Source of the DNA: Alphaproteobacteria bacterium
GTDB lineage: Bacteria; Pseudomonadota; Alphaproteobacteria; UBA8366
Reading direction: 5' to 3'
NCBI GenBank assembly: GCA_018665505.1
Contig: JABJCS010000615.1
Location: 1-26,611 of the forward strand
DNA length: 26,611 nucleotides
The notes under the pieces: generated by a model
Told to the model about the DNA's origin: nothing
The model's database searches: none
What the model saw: only the letters and a program-made list of their open reading frames with translations
In this document: in pieces, positions 14,055 through 22,932 of the stretch
Layout: the number at the start of each line of letters is the position of its first letter
How positions within the stretch are numbered: the first letter of the stretch is position 1
Made by a program: the position numbers and the translations under genes

Positions 14055-16096
14055 GCGTCACTCCTTGCCACGATAATAGCACCGCCGGGACTTACTTCGA
14101 AATGCCAACCTGGCGGGATCGGCATACTGGTTGTTGATTCGACGACCACGGCGGGCCCGGCCGCTGAAAATCCAGTGGGCAGCGCGTCGCGTTGATATGT
14201 GCGGTAGGAGTTAGTCTCACCGAGCAGGGAGACTTGCCGCGACGGACCTTCCGACGGTGTCCCCCCGGATGCCGGGGCGGCCAGGACCGAACCGCGCGGC
14301 AGACGCGTCGTCAATCGGAAGGAAATGGCTTCGACTTTGCTCTTCTCGAAACTGTGGCCGTATTGGCGTTGATGCATCTCGTGGAAGCGCGCGATCAATA
14401 TGCCGGGTCCCCCGGATATTTCACCGGGCTCAAACGGCACGCGAATTTCATAGCCTTGTCCGACGTAGCGAATATCGACGGCGAAATCCAACGCGAGGTC
14501 GCCCGCGGCATAACCAAGGCCCGTGAACTCTTCATCCGCGCGTCCGTTCAAATCGCCGACCCGCTCCGATAACTCAGCGGCTGATAGGTCGGCCAACAAG
14601 GTCGCACCGTCGGCCCGCACGTAGTCGATACGAATATCCGCAACCGCCAGCCCTAATGCGGAGAAAATACCCGGATGGGGTGGCACCAAGATACGCGTCA
14701 TGCCGACTTCCGCCGCCAGGGCCGCGGCAATCAAGGGTCCTGCGCCTCCGCACGGCAGCAAGGCATAGTCGCGAGGGTCGAAGCCGCGCTGAACGCTAAC
14801 GCGCCTTACCGCCTGCGCCATATTGGCGATGGCAATCCGGTAGACCCGCTCCGCCAATTCAAGCGGCGTCAGCCCGAATGCAGCGCAAAGCTCGGCTGCC
14901 GCCGCTTCGGCGTGGTCGGGACGCAAGGTAATATCGCCCGGCAAGGGGGTGGAAGCATCGAGCAGACCCAACAACAGCATGGCGTCCGTCATAGTGAACT
15001 TGTCGCCACCTTTGCCATAACAGGCGGGCCCTGGATCGGCGCCGGCACTTTGTGGGCCGACTTGCATCATACCGCCTGGGTCCAGATGCGCGATGCTGCC
15101 GCCGCCGGCACCGATGGTCACGATGTCCGTCATCACGACGTTCAAGGGCAGACCGTCGACGCTGAATTCGGAAGTGCCCTTCATCGTCGTTTGCGCCTGG
15201 CCGCCGGTAATCAGGCAGACATCACAGCTGGTACCGCCGATATCGATGGAGATAACGTCGAGTACGTCCTCGCGTTGCGCTACTTCGGATGCCGCCGTCA
15301 CCGCCGCCGCGGGACCGGAGACGAACATGTTAGCCGCCCGCCGTCGGGCGGTGTCGAGCGGTACGACGCCGCCGTTCGATTGCATGATCAGCGGTGTCCC
15401 GGCGATTCCGATTTCGGAAGTTCGGGTTCCAAAACGCTCCAGATATTGGTCCACCGCCGGGCCGATATAGGCGTCAATGACCGCCGTGCTGGTGCGCTCA
15501 TATTCGCGATGTTCGGGTGCGACGTTGGAGGAGAGTGAGACACGGATATCCGGATGACGCGCGGCGATGATCTCACCGAGTAAACGCTCGTGCACCGGGT
15601 TGGCGTATGCATGTAGTAGGCAGACTGCAATTGAATCAGGCGCGTGTTCCGCGACGACGCGGTCGATAAGCTCTGCCGTCGCCTTCTCGTCGATCGCGGT
15701 GACTACGGTGCCGGTGGCATCGAGTCTCTCATCTACCTCCAGCACCTTGTCCCGTGTCAGCAACGGTTCCGGCTTGCGGTAGAACATGTCGTAGACGGTG
15801 GTCTTGTCCTGGCGTTGGATATACAGGACATCGCGGAAACCCTTGGTCGTCAGCAAGACCGTCCGCGCACCTCGGCGCTGGATCAGCGCATTCGCTGCGA
15901 TAGTGGAGCCATGCAGCAATTCATCGACGGCGCTCGCTCCTGAATTCGTCAATTCGAGCAATTGCTCGAGACCGTCGACCGCGGCGATGCTTGGGTCCGA
16001 CGGTGTGGACGGCAGCTTGTGGACCGTCAAATTGCCGTCGCCGTCCGCCATCACCAAATCGGTGAACGTGCCGCCGACCTCAATGCCAACGATCAT
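14051..16096 (-). CDS. hyuA: Hydantoinase A/oxoprolinase family subunit
   Basis: A 681-residue ATP-binding subunit of the HyuA family, partner of HyuB. The ATG at 16094-16096 is chosen because GGAGAAA lies about 7 bases upstream and the product then starts directly with MIVGIEVGGTFTDLVMADG, the phosphate-1 loop of the actin/hexokinase fold. Other landmarks are GSTIAANALIQRRGARTVLLTTKGFRDVL (start and end of segment near 60-90), SSNVAPEHREYERTSTAV, ISIDIGGTSCDVCL (phosphate-2), TIGAGGGSIAH, GADPGPACYGKGG and LLPCGGAGPL (adenosine motif). It is the first gene of a five-gene operon and is divergent from a carbonic anhydrase gene, which is of note because carboxylase members of this family use bicarbonate. 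Confidence 0.94.
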   Translation of the reverse strand: MIVGIEVGGTFTDLVMADGDGNLTVHKLPSTPSDPSIAAVDGLEQLLELTNSGASAVDELLHGSTIAANALIQRRGARTVLLTTKGFRDVLYIQRQDKTTVYDMFYRKPEPLLTRDKVLEVDERLDATGTVVTAIDEKATAELIDRVVAEHAPDSIAVCLLHAYANPVHERLLGEIIAARHPDIRVSLSSNVAPEHREYERTSTAVIDAYIGPAVDQYLERFGTRTSEIGIAGTPLIMQSNGGVVPLDTARRRAANMFVSGPAAAVTAASEVAQREDVLDVISIDIGGTSCDVCLITGGQAQTTMKGTSEFSVDGLPLNVVMTDIVTIGAGGGSIAHLDPGGMMQVGPQSAGADPGPACYGKGGDKFTMTDAMLLLGLLDASTPLPGDITLRPDHAEAAAAELCAAFGLTPLELAERVYRIAIANMAQAVRRVSVQRGFDPRDYALLPCGGAGPLIAAALAAEVGMTRILVPPHPGIFSALGLAVADIRIDYVRADGATLLADLSAAELSERVGDLNGRADEEFTGLGYAAGDLALDFAVDIRYVGQGYEIRVPFEPGEISGGPGILIARFHEMHQRQYGHSFEKSKVEAISFRLTTRLPRGSVLAAPASGGTPSEGPSRQVSLLGETNSYRTYQRDALPTGFSAAGPAVVVESTTSMPIPPGWHFEVSPGGAIIVARSDA

Positions 16097-16166
16097 GCTG
16101 TTTCTCCAGGTGAATTCGTTCAATCAATAGAGCTATGCGGTTCGTCTTCCGTATCCAGCCATTTCG

Positions 16167-16186
16167 CCGGTTGTTCGAACATCCGG
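16167..16186. promoter_or_regulatory. 20-bp palindrome between divergent hyuA and carbonic anhydrase genes
   Basis: CCGGTTGTTCGAACATCCGG reads the same on both strands except for one mismatched pair, with a perfect 10-bp centre TGTTCGAACA. It sits 70 bases from the hyuA start and 55 from the carbonic anhydrase start, a fitting place for an operator acting on one or both. The regulator is unknown; none is encoded next to it. Confidence 0.5.
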
Positions 16187-16241
16187 AATGCGGCATTTTG
16201 CGTCTTAAGTCACACATCCCATCAAGCGAAGGGCACCCCGA

Positions 16242-16883
16242 ATGCGGTCTCTACCTATGTTGGTCGAAGGCTACCGCCGATTTCTCGATACCCGCTATAA
16301 ACGCCAATCGGAACTATACGAAAAACTCGCGGATTCCGGCCAATCACCGAAAATCATGATCGTCGCCTGCTGCGATAGCCGGGTCGACCCGGCGGCGATA
16401 TTCGATACCGCCCCCGGCGAACTGTTTGTCGTCCGCAATGTCGCCAATCTCGTCCCCCCCTATGCGCCGCATGGGGACTATCATGGCACCAGCGCCGCCT
16501 TGGAATTCGCCGTGACGGGGTTGGAAGTCGATCACATCCTGATTATGGGCCACGCCCAATGCGGCGGTGTGGAGGCTTTTCTGCAAGGGGTCTTCAATCC
16601 GACTCGAGAATCCGATTTCATTCGGAAATGGATGTCGATCATGAACCCGGCCCGTGCCCAAGCTTTGCGCCAAGCACCGGATCGTAATCCGGCTGAACTG
16701 CAGCGTGAAATGGAGTATGCGGCTGTGCGGCAATCGTTGGAAAACCTGACCACATTCCCCTTCGTCAGGGAACGGTTGGAACGGAAGACGCTGCAACTGC
16801 ACGGTGCATATTTCGGCATCGCGAGTGGCGATCTACTTGCCTTAGATTCCGATTCAGGTGAATTCGAGAAAGTCGCCCAATAG
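16242..16883 (+). CDS. Beta-class carbonic anhydrase
   Basis: A 213-residue zinc enzyme interconverting CO2 and bicarbonate in the cytosol. The metal site is explicit: Cys44 in ACCDSRVDP, His104 and Cys107 in GHAQCGG, with the Asp45-Arg47 dyad next to the first ligand. Other family marks are LFVVRNVANLVPPY (61-74) and HGTSAALEFAV (81-91). An extended tail with TLQLHGAYFGIASGDLLALD is usual for the family. The ATG at 16242 is taken; an alternative ATG five codons later would also leave the domain intact. It is divergent from hyuA with a palindrome between them and ends 2 bases before the convergent GNAT stop. Supplying bicarbonate to a HyuAB carboxylase is possible, but general CO2 metabolism is as likely. 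Confidence 0.95.
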   Translation: MRSLPMLVEGYRRFLDTRYKRQSELYEKLADSGQSPKIMIVACCDSRVDPAAIFDTAPGELFVVRNVANLVPPYAPHGDYHGTSAALEFAVTGLEVDHILIMGHAQCGGVEAFLQGVFNPTRESDFIRKWMSIMNPARAQALRQAPDRNPAELQREMEYAAVRQSLENLTTFPFVRERLERKTLQLHGAYFGIASGDLLALDSDSGEFEKVAQ

Positions 16884-16885
16884 AT

Positions 16886-17313
16886 TTATAACTTTTGCCG
16901 CACTTCGATGCCGACATCCTCGAAGCCATACTTTTCGTAGAACGGGCGGTTCGCCGCATGGCGGTGCGTGATATAAAGGCCGACATCGGGGCAGCCGCGC
17001 TCTTGCGCGCCGTCAATTACCGCCTGCGCCAAAAGTCCACCGCAGTTTTTGCCTCGTGCTTTCGGATCGACGTAGAGTTCTTCCAGCTGGCAATACTCAC
17101 CGCCGAAGCGGATCGCGAGATTGAAGGAGACGCTGGCAACGCCGAGAACACCGAGTTCATCGTCTTCCGCGACATAGATTGCGCCGCGCTCGCGCTCGAT
17201 CAGCGCATCGAAAGTGGCGCTCCAGCTGTCCAAGACCGGCCCACCGTTGAGCGTGCCGATGAAGTCGATACAGATCGCGCGGTCTTCCGCCGTGGCGTGG
17301 CGAATGGTGACAC

Positions 17314-17317
<4 letters not shown>
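16886..17317 (-). CDS. GNAT-family N-acetyltransferase
   Basis: A 143-residue acetyl-CoA-dependent acetyltransferase. The start is the ATG at 17315-17317, which overlaps the SMP-30 stop by four bases (ATGA); a longer frame upstream is the shadow of that gene. Landmarks are MSVTIRHATAEDRAIC, VAEDDELGVLGVASVSF (strands 2-3), and QLEELYVDPKARGKNCGGLLAQ written in two parts, LEELYVDPKARG and KNCGGLLAQAV (79-100), which is motif A with the R-G-x-x-x-G-G loop that grips the CoA pyrophosphate. RHAANRPFYEKYGFEDVG is motif B with the Tyr that protonates the leaving CoA. It is the last gene of the seven-gene operon and could acetylate an amine made by the pathway. Substrate unknown. Confidence 0.9.
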
Positions 17318-18285
<968 letters not shown>

Positions 18286-18313
18286 GTCGTTCCCCTCTTC
18301 ACGGGAATGTCGG

Positions 18314-19348
18314 CTACGCCGCCGCATCACCCTTGTAATAGGTGCCCTTACCGTCCCGTTTCTCGATCCCGGCCTTACCTTTATGGACGATCACCCCTTC
18401 GGCGGCGGGCCGGTCGTCTTGGCGCAGCCAAAGCCGCATGAGATGGCGGCGAAGCTCCGGTTTATCCGAATCCTCGAAGGCGGTTCTCGTGTGCAAAATC
18501 AGGCAGTTGTTGACGAACAACAGATCGCCCGGCTCCATCAGGAAGTCGAGCCGCACGTCGGGTCGGTTCGATACTTCTTCTATATAGTCGAGCGCTTCCA
18601 ATTCCCCTTCGGATAAAGTCACGTGACCTTCCTCGACCGCGAGGTTGATATATCCTCGGATGAAAATGACGGATGGTACGCCGTCCGTGACGGAGAAGAT
18701 CGGGATACGCTCGCGCGTCACCAGCGGTTCGCCTGGCGGTTGCTCGCCGAAGCGGTGATGATGGAACCCGTGATAGAGATGCGCCAACAAGTCAGGGCGT
18801 TCCGCCAACATGATATTGTGTATGGTCAGTGCGCTGGCGTATCCACTGAGCCCACCTTCGATGGCGGGGCGAATACACAGCATGGCGATATGGTCGGCGC
18901 GGTCGGTGTGCAACATCAATTGACGGCTGCTGCGATAGGCGCGCTCTTTTGGATCCTTGTCACCAATATTGACAACTTCGCCGACAAGCTCCCCCATATT
19001 GCTTTGTGAGACCGGGCGCCCGAAATGAGTGCCGAGGCCAAGATACAGGAGCCGCAGATCATCGAGATCGATCCGCTCCACCGGCACGCCCCGCAACAGG
19101 ATCATGCCGCGGCCATCATGAACTTCCGCGCGCCAGACGGCGATTTCGTCCGCGATCTCTGTGAGCGGAAAACTCGTTTGCGACAGGTCTTCGTGCCCGC
19201 CGCCGGTCGCTTTGAATCGCTCGACTTCTGCTTCCAACACTGCGATATGGCGCGGCTCCAAATCTATGGCGAAGCTGTCTTTGGTTGGATAGTCGCTCGG
19301 CTTCCAAGCAGCTTGGGAGTCGAACCGTTGGATGGCTGGCGCATTCAT
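18314..19348 (-). CDS. TauD/TfdA-family Fe(II)/2-oxoglutarate-dependent dioxygenase
   Basis: A 344-residue dioxygenase that hydroxylates a substrate while decarboxylating 2-oxoglutarate. The iron triad is His147-x-Asp149 in LMLHTDRADH and His286 in NCLILHTRTAF; Arg300 or Arg301 in ELRRHLMRLWLR fits the 2-oxoglutarate carboxylate clamp. FSVTDGVPSVIFIRGYI and MEPGDLLFVNN are typical strands. It resembles the clavaminate-synthase-like part of the TauD family more than taurine dioxygenase itself, so a sulfonate substrate should not be assumed. GGAGAAAC precedes the ATG at 19346-19348. It follows the DAO-type gene by 85 bases, the widest gap within the operon, so an internal promoter is possible. 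Confidence 0.9.
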   Translation of the reverse strand: MNAPAIQRFDSQAAWKPSDYPTKDSFAIDLEPRHIAVLEAEVERFKATGGGHEDLSQTSFPLTEIADEIAVWRAEVHDGRGMILLRGVPVERIDLDDLRLLYLGLGTHFGRPVSQSNMGELVGEVVNIGDKDPKERAYRSSRQLMLHTDRADHIAMLCIRPAIEGGLSGYASALTIHNIMLAERPDLLAHLYHGFHHHRFGEQPPGEPLVTRERIPIFSVTDGVPSVIFIRGYINLAVEEGHVTLSEGELEALDYIEEVSNRPDVRLDFLMEPGDLLFVNNCLILHTRTAFEDSDKPELRRHLMRLWLRQDDRPAAEGVIVHKGKAGIEKRDGKGTYYKGDAAA

Positions 19349-19433
19349 GGATGTTTCTCCCTCTCGTTTCGCTCGGGTGTCATTATCAATCTAGAGGTCT
19401 TTGGCGTCAAAACCCACGAGCCCCCACCCATCG

Positions 19434-20525
19434 TTATGTCGAAATCGATCCTGCATCCAATACCGGCAACCGTCCCGGATCGAACGGTGATATATCAACA
19501 CTGCCAGCCGTGCCCTCGAGAATCAGCTCCGCCATCGCCTCACCGGTGGCGGGGCCGTTCAACATGCCCCATACGCTGTGGCCGGTCGCGACATAGGCAC
19601 CTGCGACGCCGGGCACGGCGCCGAACAACGGCATCCCATCCTGTGTCACCGGGCGGTAGCAGGCTTGCGATGCGAGAATCTCCGCAGTGCCGAGATCGGG
19701 AGCGAACATCGCCGTCATTGCCAACAGTTTCTCCGGGCCGCCATCTTCCGTGCCCACATGGGCCGGGTCGACAGGTAAGGGGGCTTCACCGGAAAGGCCG
19801 CAGACATAGGTCGTGCCGTCCGGGCGGGGCATGACTTCAGGGGTCGAAATTTTGCCGTCCTCATCTTCCAGCTCAACGAACAGCGCCTTGGGATCATCCG
19901 GGGTATAACGAAAGACGAGGCTGTGACCCTTCAGACCGTAGACACCCGGCAACGGAAGCCATTGGCAGGCGAGCACCGACCAAGGGCCCATGGCGATGAC
20001 GGTCGCATCGGCCACTAGCGGCTTACCATCAACCAGGACGCCGGTTGCGCGCCCGTCTTCCAAAATAACGCCGTTGACCACGCCCTCGACGACTTCAGCA
20101 CCGCTGGCCGTCAGCATGCCCTTGGTGAAAAGGTCCGGTGTGACCTGCGCGGTCGTCTCCGGCGTTCCTAATTGGCCATGGACCGCCGCATCGGGCCCGA
20201 GCCAACCCGGCGTCGGCGCTGATCGCAACCGGCTCAAGTCGCGGCGCGGACTGGCCGCAACGCCCAATGTTTCGAGACGCCGGTATCCCCAATCGATACC
20301 AACCCGGTCCGCCAGTTCCGCATGGAGATCGAAGCTACGCCGTGCCAACGGGTCAACCGGTGTACCCCGGCACCAATCGAGCGCCAGAAACCCGCCCGAC
20401 TTACCGGACGCCCCATTGGCAACGCCGTTCCGTTCGACAACGGTGACGTCGGATCCTCGCTCAGCCAGATAGAACGCCACGCAAGCGCCGATGACTCCGC
20501 CACCGCAGATGATGACGCTGGTCAC
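19434..20525 (-). CDS. DAO-type FAD-dependent oxidoreductase
   Basis: A 363-residue flavoenzyme of the D-amino-acid/glycine/sarcosine oxidase superfamily. The N-terminus MTSVIICGGGVIGACVAFYL (1-20) is the FAD dinucleotide fold GxGxxG with Glu31 in VVERNG as ribose binder, followed by GASGKSGGFLALD (38-50). The late stretch RPVTQDGMPLFGAVPG with AYVATGHSVWGMLNGPATGEAMAELI (segment near 325-350, given as its two ends) is the C-terminal FAD-closing motif. Such enzymes oxidise a C-N bond of an amino acid or amine to an imine. Its ATG overlaps the Gfo/Idh/MocA stop by four bases. With the upstream deacylase it could oxidise the freed D-amino acid (inference). Confidence 0.92.
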   Translation of the reverse strand: MTSVIICGGGVIGACVAFYLAERGSDVTVVERNGVANGASGKSGGFLALDWCRGTPVDPLARRSFDLHAELADRVGIDWGYRRLETLGVAASPRRDLSRLRSAPTPGWLGPDAAVHGQLGTPETTAQVTPDLFTKGMLTASGAEVVEGVVNGVILEDGRATGVLVDGKPLVADATVIAMGPWSVLACQWLPLPGVYGLKGHSLVFRYTPDDPKALFVELEDEDGKISTPEVMPRPDGTTYVCGLSGEAPLPVDPAHVGTEDGGPEKLLAMTAMFAPDLGTAEILASQACYRPVTQDGMPLFGAVPGVAGAYVATGHSVWGMLNGPATGEAMAELILEGTAGSVDISPFDPGRLPVLDAGSIST

Positions 20526-21703
20526 AATAATTCCACTGCGACCTGTGCGCCGTCCTGTTCCGCCGACAGATATCCGCTATAGACGGTCGAGATCGTATCG
20601 GCCGCGAGTTGGCTATCACTCTCCACCGGATCGCCATAGGCGACGGTGCGATAGAACGCCTCGACCTCTTGTGGGAAGCCGTGGGTGAAATCTTCGTCCG
20701 GCGCGGTCTTCGCCCAGCCTTGCTTGGTGCCGGTCTTCTCAACCACGTAGATATCGTCGAATTGGGCGTCGACCGGATTGTAGGTCTGCATCATGTCATT
20801 CGGATTGAGATTGCAGATTGTGCGGTGATTGTTGGCGCAAACTTCTAGCCAGTTGTGGATACCGCCCATGACGATCTCCGAGGCGAAGACCGTGGCGATG
20901 GTGCCGTCCTCGAAGGTCACGTGGATCATCGCGAAATCCTCGACGTCGTGATATTCCGTCCGCAGGTGCCCTTTGTCCTGGAAACCGTCGAGACGGGTGA
21001 GCGAATGGGTACGTGCCGTCACGGTCTTGGGGCGGATCGGTTTGCCGAGCCGAGCGCGACCTTCGACTTTCTTCAGATAGAGCGCCGCGCTCAACGGATG
21101 CACGCCCTTGCCGATCATCGCTCCGCCGCCGTTGAGCCGCCAATGCCCGTAAGCCTCGGCGTGGGAGCCGGAATGCGCTTCCTCGCCATGCAGCCAGAGG
21201 ATTTGCGCCTCCGTCTTCTCGATGACTTCGCGCTCTTTCTGGATTGCCGGCGCGTAGGCCCAATTTTCGGCGTAGAGGATGCTTCCCTTGGATATGGCTT
21301 CGGCGGCTAGCATACGCCGGATACTGTCGAGGGCACCGGACTTCGCATCCGTCATGGCCGCATCGCGAGCATCGAAATCGTCGCGCCCGTCACCGAAATA
21401 CCCGGTCAATGGTTTCTCGACGATGGCGTGCACATCTCGCTCTAGCGCTTGAATTGCGAAGGCCTCATGCAGGGAGGAGGGAGCGACGATATGCAACACA
21501 TCGATTTGGTCGAGCAGCGCATCGAGTTCAGCAAAGGGGCTACCACCATGGGCGTCGGCAAAGGCGGCGGCCTTGGCTTGGTCGCGCGCGTGGACGCCGA
21601 CGACTTCCACATTGGTGCCAAAGACCCGGTGGATGCCTTCGATATGCAGGTTCGCGGCAAAGCCAGAGCCGACAAGACCCGCGCGGACGGTGTTCTTCTT
21701 CAT
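20522..21703 (-). CDS. Gfo/Idh/MocA family NAD(P)-dependent oxidoreductase
   Basis: A 393-residue dehydrogenase. The Rossmann domain starts RAGLVGSGFAANLHIEGI (7-24), has HIVAPSSLHEAFAIQAL, and the signature EKP at 96-98 whose Lys is catalytic in the family. After it comes an insertion of about 20 residues (about 100-125, rich in Asp, Ala) not usual for the core. The C-terminal alpha/beta domain includes NGGGAMIGKGVHPLSAALYL, where a Gly-rich turn and His supply the substrate site. Members oxidise or reduce sugars, inositols, trans-dihydrodiols or imines. It lies 30 bases after the DUF1116 gene and overlaps the DAO gene, so it is firmly in the operon. The ribosome-binding site is weak. Confidence 0.9.
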   Translation of the reverse strand: MKKNTVRAGLVGSGFAANLHIEGIHRVFGTNVEVVGVHARDQAKAAAFADAHGGSPFAELDALLDQIDVLHIVAPSSLHEAFAIQALERDVHAIVEKPLTGYFGDGRDDFDARDAAMTDAKSGALDSIRRMLAAEAISKGSILYAENWAYAPAIQKEREVIEKTEAQILWLHGEEAHSGSHAEAYGHWRLNGGGAMIGKGVHPLSAALYLKKVEGRARLGKPIRPKTVTARTHSLTRLDGFQDKGHLRTEYHDVEDFAMIHVTFEDGTIATVFASEIVMGGIHNWLEVCANNHRTICNLNPNDMMQTYNPVDAQFDDIYVVEKTGTKQGWAKTAPDEDFTHGFPQEVEAFYRTVAYGDPVESDSQLAADTISTVYSGYLSAEQDGAQVAVELL

Positions 21704-21733
21704 GGGCTTTTCCCAGTATTCGACCCGCTTAGA

Positions 21734-22927
21734 CTATTCGGTGTCCAACGCTGCGCAAGCTTCTGCGAACGGCGCTAGTGGCGGCCGGTAGAGTCCCGCA
21801 CCCAAGCCTCCATCGACGCCTGTCTTCTCGACAAGTCCAAGCTCAACCACTGGTGTCTTGCCGCTATCGATCACGGCGCGAGCCGAGAGACCGGCCCTTG
21901 CCGCCGATGTCGGTAAGCCGGGATGCGCCGCCATCAATAAAGCGCCGGGCAGATCATAGATACTGTCGTCATAGAAACCCGTGTGCAGCGCCTGCATGTC
22001 GGGGCAGTAGGAGAGCGCCATCGCCCCCAATCCGAAGCCTTCCGCCAGCGCGCTGTCGCCATAAGCGCCGGTGCAAGATTCGAGCGTGTAGGGTGCGCGT
22101 ACATTGCCCAGCGGCACATCGGCGTTGGCGGTGAACCAGTGGCCGGGCAGGCCGCTGACCTGGAGCCCGAACTGTGCGCCGTTGCCGCCGAATGCGGTGA
22201 TCAAGGCGCTATCTTTGACACCGGACGCGGCGGAGAGCGCGCAGCGGGCGGCGGCCATCCAGAAATTCAGATGAAAAATTGGCCATTCGCCCACGAAGGC
22301 CCCAGCCTTCGACGCTGCGAAATCCGCACCCAGCCGTTCGCCCAAAAGAGTCACCATCGTTTTGTGAGCCTCGAGGTGGCGCAGATGCGCGTCGTCGCCC
22401 TTAGTCAGCGCATCGTCGATGATGGGCAACCAGTCGATTGGCGTGGAGGTGGCGGGCGCGATGGCGGGCGCAACTTCTTCGTTCAAGAAGCGCAGCAGGT
22501 CGAGGGCTTCTTGCGATTTCCGTCCGTAGCGCGCAGCGGGCGCACCGCCGGTGCCGCCGCCATTCAAGGGAGCGAAGGCGCTTACGTCGGAGCCGGCTGT
22601 ATCCGCCATCACCAAGAGCTGCATGGAGGGCGAGACCACCGCCGCTAAGGGGGTTGCGACATTGCGGTCTTGCGCCGGGGCGAAGCGGATTTCACCGGAG
22701 GCGATCAAGGCGTCGGCCTCCTCCAAATTCTGAGCCCAACCTTCGAAGACGCAGGCGACGGCAGCAGAGTGCAAGGTTGGGACAACCAACGGCCCCTCCG
22801 ATGGCGGGCCGCTATGGAGCAACGTGCGTGGCTCCAGCCCGATCGCGTCGAATGCCGACATCATGCCGGTCCAAGCGGGGCGGGCCTTCAGTAGGCGCGA
22901 TAGCGCCTCGGTGTCAGGAGGTGTCAT
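21734..22927 (-). CDS. DUF1116 family protein, divergent AllG/YlbE-like
   Basis: A 397-residue protein that I assign to DUF1116 by a chain of motifs: LLHSGPP (36-42), FEGWAQNLEEADALIASGEI (61-80), MAD after SPSMQLLV, LRFLNEEVAPAI, IIDDALTKGDDAHLRH (169-184), FHLNFWMAAARC, FGGNGAQFGLQVSGLPGHWF (246-265), GDSALAEGFGLGAMAL and EKTGVDGGLGAGL. In E. coli the DUF1116 member AllG acts with AllF (FdrA) and AllH in oxamate carbamoyltransfer. Neither partner is here, and two stretches normally rich in His (a P-C-H-type loop, and G-D-E-x-H-N-R) are changed to PAQDRNVATPLA and GDDAHLRH. So the chemistry may differ. The ATG is 5 bases behind the amidohydrolase stop. Function unknown. Confidence 0.7.
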   Translation of the reverse strand: MTPPDTEALSRLLKARPAWTGMMSAFDAIGLEPRTLLHSGPPSEGPLVVPTLHSAAVACVFEGWAQNLEEADALIASGEIRFAPAQDRNVATPLAAVVSPSMQLLVMADTAGSDVSAFAPLNGGGTGGAPAARYGRKSQEALDLLRFLNEEVAPAIAPATSTPIDWLPIIDDALTKGDDAHLRHLEAHKTMVTLLGERLGADFAASKAGAFVGEWPIFHLNFWMAAARCALSAASGVKDSALITAFGGNGAQFGLQVSGLPGHWFTANADVPLGNVRAPYTLESCTGAYGDSALAEGFGLGAMALSYCPDMQALHTGFYDDSIYDLPGALLMAAHPGLPTSAARAGLSARAVIDSGKTPVVELGLVEKTGVDGGLGAGLYRPPLAPFAEACAALDTE

Positions 22928-22932
22928 CGTTG

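Noticed and set aside
13188..14195. Long plus-strand open frame of 335 codons
   Set aside because: It lies antisense to hyuB and the end of hyuA, whose proteins match known families in full; its product has no family features.
14675..15538. Plus-strand open frame of 287 codons
   Set aside because: Antisense shadow of hyuA in GC-rich sequence; no recognisable motif and no ribosome-binding site.
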